Virus record (IMG/VR): IMGVR_UViG_3300034355_000047 | Coordinates: 1 to 34,513 of that record | Direction: 5' to 3' (one strand) | DNA from: a virus | Length of the DNA: 34,513 nucleotides | Shown here: in pieces, positions 20,365 through 27,353 of the stretch | Numbering within the stretch: the first letter of the stretch is position 1 | Layout: each line of letters starts with the position of its first letter | Notes under the pieces: generated by a model | Told to the model about the DNA's origin: nothing | Databases searched by the model: none | What the model saw: the letters and a program-made list of their open reading frames with translations, nothing else | Position numbers and translations under genes: made by a program

Positions 20365-20392
20365 AGCCCCTACTTGCTAGGGGCTTTTTTTT
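20365..20392 (+). terminator. Intrinsic terminator after scaffold gene
   Basis: AGCCCCTA (20365-20372), loop CTTGC, TAGGGGCT (20378-20385), then an unbroken T-run to 20392. Perfect 8-bp GC-rich stem with U-tract. Ends the 15.6-20.3 kb transcript or lowers read-through into the capsid region. Confidence 0.9.
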
Positions 20393-20401
20393 ATGTACAA
20401 T
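20374..20401 (+). promoter_or_regulatory. Candidate promoter for the small RNA
   Basis: TTGCTA (20374-20379), 16-base spacer, TACAAT (20396-20401). The -35 overlaps the terminator hairpin loop and right arm. Transcription would start near 20408, at the 5' edge of the folded RNA described next. Match is good at -10 (5 of 6) and moderate at -35. Confidence 0.45.
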
Positions 20402-20407
20402 CCAAAC

Positions 20408-20501
20408 CGTTGTAGTCGTGTGCAACAGTAGAAAACCGTTACTCATGCATTGGCCTCCCTCGCCGGAGGACACGACCCAGTGCAGTAGTAACGGTTTTTT
20501 T
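20408..20501 (+). ncRNA. Putative structured small RNA with pseudoknot and terminator
   Basis: Predicted ~94-nt RNA. P1: AAAACCGTTACT (20432-20443) pairs with AGTAACGGTTTT (20487-20498), 12 perfect bp. P2: TGCATTGG (20446-20453) with CCAGTGCA (20477-20484), 8 bp with one G-U. P3: CCTCC (20454-20458) with GGAGG (20465-20469), loop CTCGCC. The 7-nt bulge ACACGAC (20470-20476), left between P3 and P2, is exactly complementary to GTCGTGT (20415-20421), which lies in the loop of a small GTTG/CAAC hairpin (20409-20412, 20423-20426). The RNA ends in seven T's. Promoter, pseudoknot and terminator together suggest an independent RNA rather than a plain terminator. No known family recognised. Confidence 0.55.
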
Positions 20502-20756
20502 ATTGTCTCGACTCCAGCCGCACCCCACGCGAAAGCAGTGCATTTACATGGATGGCTTGGGATAGAACATAGGGCAGCGCATCACCCCGCTGGTAACCCT
20601 ACCGAACTGTGTGCGAGGTATCGGGCAAGATAGAGGGACAAGGTGAGACAAGACCTCTATCGAATGAATCGCATCCTTATGGGGAAGCTAGTGTGCTTGC
20701 GCACATGGGCTTGGGGGAGTACTTCTCACCCTTGGGGAAGCTATGCCTAAAAATAG
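20502..20756. other. Gene-free stretch with hairpins and a direct repeat
   Basis: No convincing coding frame. TGGGGAAGCTA occurs at 20680-20690 and 20733-20743. GATAGAGG (20629-20636) can pair with CCTCTATC (20654-20661), and TGTGC (20692-20696) with GCACA (20701-20705). Function unknown; possible second RNA, protein-binding region or attachment site. Confidence 0.6.
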
Positions 20757-20787
20757 TTGACAACAAAGCAAAAGATATATATATAAT
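20757..20787 (+). promoter_or_regulatory. Strong promoter for the capsid operon
   Basis: Perfect -35 TTGACA (20757-20762), then TATAAT (20782-20787) at a 19-base spacer, or TATATA (20780-20785) at 17. Transcription would start near 20793. AT-rich surround with a TA run. It suits host sigma-70 polymerase and would boost coat protein above its neighbours. Confidence 0.75.
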
Positions 20788-20834
20788 GTGGCAAGGCATA
20801 TCTGGCAACAGACCCTTACCGCAGTGGATACTGA

Positions 20835-20879
20835 CGATTGGCTGGCGATACCAGCAAGCAATCGGCCCTGACTATCAGG
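20835..20879 (+). promoter_or_regulatory. Structured leader of the capsid mRNA
   Basis: Hairpin 1: CGATTGGCTGG (20835-20845) pairs with CCAGC (20851-20855) and CAATCG (20859-20864), 11 bp with a 3-nt AAG bulge and loop CGATA. Hairpin 2: CCTGA CTA TCAGG (20867-20879). Both lie between the promoter and ATG 20930, in a leader of about 135 bases. They may stabilise the message or control translation. Confidence 0.5.
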
Positions 20880-20929
20880 CTTACCGGCGCGAGAACCCTG
20901 TGTTTTTATCAACCGAATGAGGTATCCCA

Positions 20930-21772
20930 ATGAGCATTTCTTTAAGCAATGCCTTTGTTACTCTATTCGACGCGGAAGTCAAGCAAGCCTACCAAGGCAA
21001 AGCAATGCTTGTTCCGGCGGTTCGCCAGCGTCGTGGAGTCGAAGGTTCTACTGTTAAGTTCCCCAAAGTGGGTCGTGGCGTTGCCACTATCCGCGTTCCC
21101 CAAACTGATGTAACACCTCTGAATGTGGGTTTCAGCTCAGTCACTTTGACTTTGTCTGACTACAACGCAGCGGAATACTCAGATATTTTTTCACAGCAAA
21201 AAGTCAATTTCGACGAGCGCCAAGAGTTGGTGCAAGTTGTAGCTGGCGCTATGGGTCGCCGCCAAGATCAAATGATTTTGGATGCACTCAGCGGCTCTAG
21301 CACTAGCTTGACTGTGAGCAATGACATTGGTGGCTCTGACACCAACATGAACATTACTAAGTTGCGCGAAGCAAAGCGTCTCTTGGACAAGGGTAATGTT
21401 CCACCAGATGGCCGTCACATCATCATTCACGCAAATGGCTTGGCCAACTTGCTGTCTGAGACCAGTGTGACCAGCTCTGACTTCAACAGCGTTAAAGCGC
21501 TGGTGCAAGGCGAGATCAATACATACCTGGGATTCACATTCCATGTGTTGGGTGATCGCTCTGAAGGCGGCTTGCCAATCGACGGCTCACTTGATCGCAC
21601 CTGCTATGCATTCCACAAGGATGCCGTGGGTTACGGTGAAGGTATTGCTATGAGAACTGAGATCAACTACGTGGCTGAAAAGACCTCTTGGTTGGTTAAT
21701 GAAGTCTTCTCTGCTGGCGCTGTTGCGATTGACGATGAAGGTATCGTCAAGATCACCTGCCGTGAAACTTAA
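20930..21772 (+). CDS. Major capsid protein
   Basis: 280 residues. SLSNAFVTLFDAEVKQAYQG, then VRQRRGVEGSTVKFPKVGRG, and later YLGFTFHVLGDRSEGGLPID then CYAFHKDAVGYGEG are features of the compact coat proteins of BPP-1-like and related podoviruses (HK97-like fold expected). It forms the icosahedral shell around the scaffold. It has its own strong promoter and structured leader, and GAGG about nine bases before ATG 20930. It is followed by the small head protein gene. Confidence 0.88.
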   Translation: MSISLSNAFVTLFDAEVKQAYQGKAMLVPAVRQRRGVEGSTVKFPKVGRGVATIRVPQTDVTPLNVGFSSVTLTLSDYNAAEYSDIFSQQKVNFDERQELVQVVAGAMGRRQDQMILDALSGSSTSLTVSNDIGGSDTNMNITKLREAKRLLDKGNVPPDGRHIIIHANGLANLLSETSVTSSDFNSVKALVQGEINTYLGFTFHVLGDRSEGGLPIDGSLDRTCYAFHKDAVGYGEGIAMRTEINYVAEKTSWLVNEVFSAGAVAIDDEGIVKITCRET

Positions 21773-21786
21773 TCTAGGAGATAGAC

Positions 21787-22068
21787 ATGGCATTTTCATC
21801 TACAGGCTTTAACGCAATTGGCGGTCAGTCAAAAGCTGGCAACGCGCCAGCCATCTACACGTATACATCTACTGACGCACAGTCAGTGATTCGTGCATCT
21901 GGCTACTTCAACACAATCGCATCAATCCTCAAGGTTGGTGACATTGTTTTCTGTTACTCAGCAACGGGTGGCACTCCAGTAATGTCTACCGCTTACGTGG
22001 TTAGCAACGCCTCTGGCGTGGTTGATATCACTGACGGTGTGACAGTAACTGCAACAGATACCGACTAA
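21787..22068 (+). CDS. Small head protein, possible decoration/cement protein
   Basis: 93 residues, Ser/Thr/Ala-rich with beta-strand character. FNAIGGQSKAGNAPAIYTYT is followed by SGYFNTIASILKVGDIVFCY, a pattern found in small proteins directly downstream of coat genes in many phages. No cysteine-rich or enzymatic motif. Probably decorates or stabilises the capsid. AGGAG ends nine bases before ATG 21787, and a terminator follows the stop, so it is co-transcribed with the coat gene alone. Confidence 0.65.
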   Translation: MAFSSTGFNAIGGQSKAGNAPAIYTYTSTDAQSVIRASGYFNTIASILKVGDIVFCYSATGGTPVMSTAYVVSNASGVVDITDGVTVTATDTD

Positions 22069-22086
22069 ATCGGGTCTGCTGTAAAG

Positions 22087-22120
22087 AGGCCAACTTCTGC
22101 CAAAGCGGAGGTTGGCCTTT
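22087..22120 (+). terminator. Intrinsic terminator after capsid pair
   Basis: AGGCCAACTTCTGC (22087-22100), loop CAAA, GCGGAGGTTGGCCT (22105-22118): 14-bp stem with two G-U pairs. Only a short TTT then CTC follows, so it probably lets part of the transcription through to the tail genes. Confidence 0.75.
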
Positions 22121-22139
22121 CTCACATTGAGAGGTTTAA

Positions 22140-22754
22140 ATGGCTGCTGGTGACACTGGTGTATCGATCTGCTCTGATGCCTTGCTCTTAATAGGAGCGA
22201 AGGCTATATCGTCTTTTAACGACGGCACCGACGCCTCTAGCGTATGCGACCGACTCTATCCAGATATTAGAGACTCCACCTTGGTGATGTACCCGTGGAG
22301 CTTTGGCATGAAGAAGGTGCAGCTCGCGCAGCTGATCACCACCCCAAATTCTGTTTGGCGCTATGAGTACCAGTTACCAGGCGACAAGCTAGCCAACCCC
22401 CGCGCTGTGTATAACAGTGCCAACTCTGGTAGTCCAGTGCAAAAAGATTGGGAGATCCAAGGCGACAAGCTACTCACCAACTTGACTAGCGTATTTATTG
22501 ATTACCAATTTAGCGTGCCAGAGTTTGCAATGCCCCAATACTTTGTGCAGCTACTTAAATACATGGTGGCTTGGCACATTGCTGAAACCGTAACAGAGCA
22601 GCAGGACAAGGCAACCAAGTGGCAGCGCGTAGCCACTGGTGATGTATCTGAGAACGGCCGAGGCGGGTTTTTTCGCACAGCCGCCCAGATTGATGGCCAG
22701 AACAACCCTGTGCGCGTCATTGAAGATTATTCACTTATTGCGGTTAGAAACTAA
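22140..22754 (+). CDS. Tail tubular protein A-like (T7 gp11-type adaptor)
   Basis: 204 residues, near the usual ~195-200. VSICSDALLLIGAKAISSFN followed by CDRLYPDIRDSTLVMYPWSF is the family's N-terminal signature. The C-terminal part keeps LLKYMVAWHIAETVTEQQDK. Twelve copies would form the upper tail ring between connector and nozzle. GAGAGG lies just upstream of ATG 22140. The nozzle gene starts on its last stop base. Confidence 0.9.
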   Translation: MAAGDTGVSICSDALLLIGAKAISSFNDGTDASSVCDRLYPDIRDSTLVMYPWSFGMKKVQLAQLITTPNSVWRYEYQLPGDKLANPRAVYNSANSGSPVQKDWEIQGDKLLTNLTSVFIDYQFSVPEFAMPQYFVQLLKYMVAWHIAETVTEQQDKATKWQRVATGDVSENGRGGFFRTAAQIDGQNNPVRVIEDYSLIAVRN

Positions 22755-24970
22755 TGCCACGTTTTGTAGAGTTCACAACTAACTTTGCGACGGGCGAGCT
22801 CGATCCATTGTTGCGTGCGCGTGTGGATCTGCAGGCCTACAACAATGCTCTGGCCAAGGCGACTAATGTATTGATCCAGCCCCAAGGTGGGCTGCGCCGC
22901 AGGCCTGGCACTAAGCACGTCTTTCAGCTGCCAAACACAAGCACCGAGTCGGCCGGCAACGGCGTGCGCTTGGTGCCGTTCCAGTTCTCTGTGGACGATA
23001 GCTACATGTTGTGTTTTACCCACAACCGTATGCATGTAATTAAAAACGGTGTGGTGCAGACAAATATCAACGGCACTGGTAATAGCTATCTGACAACCAC
23101 TATTGGCAGCACGATTGTGGACGATATGTGCTGGACACAGTCTGCCGATACATTGATTGTGGTGCATCCTGATTTGCAGCCGGTGCGAATCACTCGGACA
23201 AGCGACACAGCATGGACTGCCACATCAATCACGTTTGATTCAATACCCAAGTATGCCTACGATATTGACTTCCACACCAACACTAGCTCAACATTAACCC
23301 CGTCTGCTGTGTCTGGTAATGTGACGCTGACTGCATCAACCACCCACCATGACTCTGGCACAGCGCAAGCGGGCACCAGCACGACCATTACCCTCAAGAG
23401 CACAGCAAGTGCAACAGATGACATATATGTTGGCATGTACGTCAACATCACAGGCGGCACAGGCTCTGGCCAAACGCGGTTGATTGAGGACTATGTCGGC
23501 AGCACCAAAGTGGCCACTGTGGGTGAGGCTTTTACCACCACACCAGACAACACAAGCACCTACACCACGACAACATTTTCAGATCTGTCGGTCAATCAGT
23601 ACATCAATGTGCAGCCACAGGGACGCGCAAGGATCATTCGCTATGTATCGTCTAGCGTTGTTGAAACGGTGACCGAGTACCCATTTTTTAACACAACAGT
23701 TATTGACGCAGGCCGATGGGAGCTTGAGCACGGTTATGTGGATAGCTGGTCAAGCACCAAGGGGTGGCCACGCACAGTGACTTTCCATGAAGGCCGTCTG
23801 TATTTTGGCGGCAGCAAGTCGCGCCCGTCCACAATCTGGGGCTCCAAGATTGGACTCTTCTTTGACTTTGTGCCAAGCGAGTCGCTAGATGATGATGCTG
23901 TTGAAGCCACGCTAGATACCAACGACCTTAACGTCATCACCGACATAATCAGTGGCCGTGATTTCCAAGTGTTTACCACTGGCGGTGAGTTCTACATTCC
24001 GCAGGCGGGATCTGACCCTGTCACGCCGCTGACCTTTACATTCAAAAATGTGAGCCGCAACGGCATCAAGCCTGGCACTCGAGTGCAATCGGTGGACTCT
24101 GGCTCAATCTACATCCAGCGCCAGGGCAAGTCCCTCAACGAGTTCATCTTCAACGACACTCAGTTGACCTACATCACACAACGCATCTCGCTGCTGTCTG
24201 GGCACTTGCTTAAGGGGCCGCAGCGGGTCGCCCTGCGCAAGGCATCAAGCACTGAAGAGGCCGACCTGCTCTTAATGACCAACACCGATGATGGCAGCAT
24301 TGCGGCGTTTAGCATCATGCGCAGCCAGCAAGTCACTAGCCCTAGCGAGTTCACCACTGATGGCCAGTTCATCGATGTGGGCGTGGATGTTAATACGATC
24401 TATGCGGTGACTAAGCGCACATTCAACAGCGTTGACAGGTACTTTATTGAAGTCTTTGGCTACGAGTACTTTACAGATTGTGCTTTTGTGGGTGGCTCTG
24501 CGTCTGGTGTGGCGTCTGGCCTGCCTCACATTGGCAAGGCTCTTAACGTAATTTGTGATGGCTCACCCCAAAGCAACGAGACTGTCAATGGCTCTGGCGC
24601 TGTGACATTTGATCGCGAGTCAACAACTAGCTATGAGGTAGGATTGCCCATCACTGTCTACGTCAAGACTATGCCTGCCGAGGTCAAACTGCAGACAGGC
24701 AGTCGGGTCTCTTTCAAGAAGCGGATTGTTGAGATTAGCGCGGTGGTCAACAAAACACAAAACCTGATTATCAACAACCAGCCGGTGGCGTTTCGTTTGT
24801 TTGACAACCCGCTGCTTGATGATCCAGTACCAGAGTTCACCGGCATCAAGCGGGTCAACGGCGTGCTTGGCTACAGCCGCGAGCAGAGTATTGAGGTATC
24901 CCAAGATCTACCAGTAAAGATGAATTTGCTGGGCTTGGACTACCGTGTAGCCGTTTTCTCAGGAACATAA
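22754..24970 (+). CDS. Tail nozzle protein (tail tubular protein B-like)
   Basis: 738 residues. NFATGELDPLLRARVDLQAY followed by KATNVLIQPQGGLRRRPGT is the classic start of podovirus nozzle/stabilisation proteins. WPRTVTFHEGRLYFGGSKSR and later ISGRDFQVFTTGGEFYI are beta-propeller-type strands. It forms the lower tail tube and plugs the channel until infection. TAATG overlap with the adaptor gene supports co-translation. Confidence 0.9.
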   Translation: MPRFVEFTTNFATGELDPLLRARVDLQAYNNALAKATNVLIQPQGGLRRRPGTKHVFQLPNTSTESAGNGVRLVPFQFSVDDSYMLCFTHNRMHVIKNGVVQTNINGTGNSYLTTTIGSTIVDDMCWTQSADTLIVVHPDLQPVRITRTSDTAWTATSITFDSIPKYAYDIDFHTNTSSTLTPSAVSGNVTLTASTTHHDSGTAQAGTSTTITLKSTASATDDIYVGMYVNITGGTGSGQTRLIEDYVGSTKVATVGEAFTTTPDNTSTYTTTTFSDLSVNQYINVQPQGRARIIRYVSSSVVETVTEYPFFNTTVIDAGRWELEHGYVDSWSSTKGWPRTVTFHEGRLYFGGSKSRPSTIWGSKIGLFFDFVPSESLDDDAVEATLDTNDLNVITDIISGRDFQVFTTGGEFYIPQAGSDPVTPLTFTFKNVSRNGIKPGTRVQSVDSGSIYIQRQGKSLNEFIFNDTQLTYITQRISLLSGHLLKGPQRVALRKASSTEEADLLLMTNTDDGSIAAFSIMRSQQVTSPSEFTTDGQFIDVGVDVNTIYAVTKRTFNSVDRYFIEVFGYEYFTDCAFVGGSASGVASGLPHIGKALNVICDGSPQSNETVNGSGAVTFDRESTTSYEVGLPITVYVKTMPAEVKLQTGSRVSFKKRIVEISAVVNKTQNLIINNQPVAFRLFDNPLLDDPVPEFTGIKRVNGVLGYSREQSIEVSQDLPVKMNLLGLDYRVAVFSGT

Positions 24971-24973
24971 GAC

Positions 24974-25588
24974 ATGGCAACAGCACCCAATCCATCAGCA
25001 GCAGGAATGGTAGCCGGCGCAGGTCTGCTTGCTACCTATGGCGAGATTGAGGCTAGCAAAGCGGCGGCGATCAACCAGCAGACCAGCTACATGCTGCAGG
25101 CAAGAGACACCCTGGCTGTGGCCGAGGTGCGCGCCGACATGGCAGAGCAGTACTCCACCATCCAAGCCGGTCGCACAATCAAGAAGGCCGAGCTGGAGGC
25201 GCAGAACTACACCATCGCTGGCAACACCTTGCTAAAGAATATGCGCGCCACCAACGCAGCTGTGCGTGCCAGGGCGGCTGCATCTGGCGTGGTGCTTGGC
25301 GAGGGATCTATACAGAGTGTGATTACCCAAAACATCCAAGGCACTATGCGCGATGTTGGCATATCAGACCTAAACGCGCTGACAGCTCGGGTGCTGGGCT
25401 TTGAGGATGCGACGGCTATGCTGCAGTCGACCGAGTACCAAAACACGCTTAACCTCTATAGTGCGAGAAGCCAAGCCGGCCAGCTCACCTTTGCTGGCGA
25501 GGCAGGCCGTAAGACTAGCGGTTTGCTTGCTGGTGCCAAGCTGGGCAAGGCTGGCATTGAGTATCTAAAACTTACTAAAACTGTATAA
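24974..25588 (+). CDS. Small internal virion protein (T7 gp14-type position)
   Basis: 204 residues, Ala-rich and helical. A Gly/Ala-rich hydrophobic stretch near the start (AAGMVAGAGLLATYGEIEA) is followed by long helices and NMRATNAAVRARAAASGVVL, then GSIQSVITQNIQGTMRDVG, a pattern seen in small ejection proteins. It would be stored inside the head and ejected into the envelope to extend the DNA channel. Follows the nozzle gene by three bases. Confidence 0.75.
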   Translation: MATAPNPSAAGMVAGAGLLATYGEIEASKAAAINQQTSYMLQARDTLAVAEVRADMAEQYSTIQAGRTIKKAELEAQNYTIAGNTLLKNMRATNAAVRARAAASGVVLGEGSIQSVITQNIQGTMRDVGISDLNALTARVLGFEDATAMLQSTEYQNTLNLYSARSQAGQLTFAGEAGRKTSGLLAGAKLGKAGIEYLKLTKTV

Positions 25589-25590
25589 CC

Positions 25591-27351
25591 ATGGCCACTC
25601 AAAGACTTGAATCTGGACAAATGCAACTGCGCTCTGTAAGCGGTGTGCCTATGGTGCAGGCACAGCAGCAGCAAGTGGATTATGTTGGGCCGCGTGCGGC
25701 GGCACAGGGCGCAAGCCAACTGGCTCAAGTACTAGAGAGAATGAGTGCTAGCGCTTTCCAAACAGCTGCACCTATGCGCCAGCAAGAGGCTTTCCAGTAC
25801 GCAGCTGATAACCCGCTGACAAGCGAACAAATACAGATGGCCAAAGACGGCGTGCCATTTGGTGTTGGCAGCACAAGCTCTCTGAACTACTTTGACCAGG
25901 CGGTGGCCAAGGCTCGCAGCCTTGAACTGTCTAGCCACTTTGAGATTGAGGGGCGCAATGAGTTAACCAAGTTGCTGACCGACGTCAAAGACGGCAGGGC
26001 TACATCTGCGCAGGTGAGCTCAAAAATTAAGACCATGACAGACGGCTACTCTAAGGCGCTGTCAAACACAGACCCAGAGGCGTCTATCAAGTTTCGCGCC
26101 ACCATGGCAACGCATGGTCACACGGTTCTTAATGCCGCCTACACGGCAGAGCTAGAGCGTGCCAAGGCTAAAAGATCTGCATTGTTTGATTCAGACTTTG
26201 ACAATGGTATACGCCTATTAGAGGAAACAGTGTCGCAGGGCAGCTTTACCGACAAGAATGGACAGCAGCGATCAATTGACGAAATTGCCGATGTGTTTAG
26301 AAAAAACATCTTGACACAGTCTATGCTGCTAGGCGACAAGGCCTTGCAAAAGGAATACAGCACAAAGTTTGAAGTGGCGTTGCGCAATGCCAAGATCAAC
26401 GCTGTGACAAAGGAATTGATCACAGATGCAAATATGGCAGATCCAGAGATTACTTTGCAAAAGCTAAGAAGCGGCGATCTTGGAAAAATGAGCCCTGTGC
26501 TCAAAGACTTAATAACCAACGACTTTGATGCTGTTGCTAAAGTGACTGCCAACTACATGGTGGCCGTCAATAACCGCAAGTCAATTAAGGATGCAAAGAT
26601 AGCTGACGACAAGCGAGCTGGTGAAGCACAAGCCATTAACTTGCTAGAGCAGATCTTTCCGCTGCCAGAGGGTAGCCCCAAACGCAAAGACCTAATTAAC
26701 AAACTCATTGCCCTGCCAGAGGGCTCGGTGCCTATTGGCATGCTAAAAGATATCTTGAAGCCCAGCGGAGAGGGCGACTCAGCTCTCAACTTTAATCTAC
26801 TAGCCGGCATCTACAACAACACGATCACAACCCCAGAGCAGATCTACTCGCTAGTTGGTAAAGGCATCACAGCAAAAGACGCAGTGGCTGCGCTCAAGAT
26901 TATGCAAAGCGAAGACAGACGCGACAGCTCAACACTTGATCGCGGTATATCTCAGCTCTCTGGTATTCCTGTAATACCTGGCAGCGTGGTGGTGATTGAT
27001 CCAAAGGGTGAGGAGTTTAAGCGCCGCACCCAGTTGCAGGCAGAGGCTCTGCAGATCCAATCCGCAGCAATTGCCGAAGGCAAGACGCTAACACCGCGCC
27101 AGATATTGACCCAGCTTGAAGACAACATTGCCAAGCGCAGAAACACTGAAGACGCCAAGGCAGCCAAGAAGCAACTCGAAGAGTTTGCCAAGCGCTCAGA
27201 TGGAACATACAAGCCAGGCCGTGATTGGATTACTGGCCCAGTGACCCGCGACAATTTACCAGCTCTGCGTCAAAAGGCTGGCAACGACCAAAACAAGTTA
27301 AGACAAATAGCAGAACTTGAGAAGCTGCTTACAAGATCGGAAGGTAATTAA
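25591..27351 (+). CDS. Medium internal virion/ejection protein
   Basis: 586 residues, mostly helical with no membrane segment. The opening (MQLRSVSGVPMVQAQQQQVD) and Ala/Gln-rich helices match the position and look of T7 gp15-type proteins. Later parts have charged helices (AKRRNTEDAKAAKKQLEEFA). No enzymatic motif was recognised. Location between the small and large internal proteins, with spacing of two bases on each side, supports a DNA-ejection role. Confidence 0.7.
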   Translation: MATQRLESGQMQLRSVSGVPMVQAQQQQVDYVGPRAAAQGASQLAQVLERMSASAFQTAAPMRQQEAFQYAADNPLTSEQIQMAKDGVPFGVGSTSSLNYFDQAVAKARSLELSSHFEIEGRNELTKLLTDVKDGRATSAQVSSKIKTMTDGYSKALSNTDPEASIKFRATMATHGHTVLNAAYTAELERAKAKRSALFDSDFDNGIRLLEETVSQGSFTDKNGQQRSIDEIADVFRKNILTQSMLLGDKALQKEYSTKFEVALRNAKINAVTKELITDANMADPEITLQKLRSGDLGKMSPVLKDLITNDFDAVAKVTANYMVAVNNRKSIKDAKIADDKRAGEAQAINLLEQIFPLPEGSPKRKDLINKLIALPEGSVPIGMLKDILKPSGEGDSALNFNLLAGIYNNTITTPEQIYSLVGKGITAKDAVAALKIMQSEDRRDSSTLDRGISQLSGIPVIPGSVVVIDPKGEEFKRRTQLQAEALQIQSAAIAEGKTLTPRQILTQLEDNIAKRRNTEDAKAAKKQLEEFAKRSDGTYKPGRDWITGPVTRDNLPALRQKAGNDQNKLRQIAELEKLLTRSEGN

Positions 27352-27353
27352 GC

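Noticed and set aside
20505-20530. tRNA/tmRNA-like 3' end (CTCGACTCCAGCC...)
   Set aside because: The arms flanking the T-loop-like sequence do not pair and no matching acceptor 5' strand lies nearby.
20609-20920. 103-codon ORF before the capsid gene
   Set aside because: It runs across the TTGACA/TATAAT promoter and the leader hairpins, and has no ribosome site or recognisable protein pattern. The RNA and promoter reading explains the sequence better.
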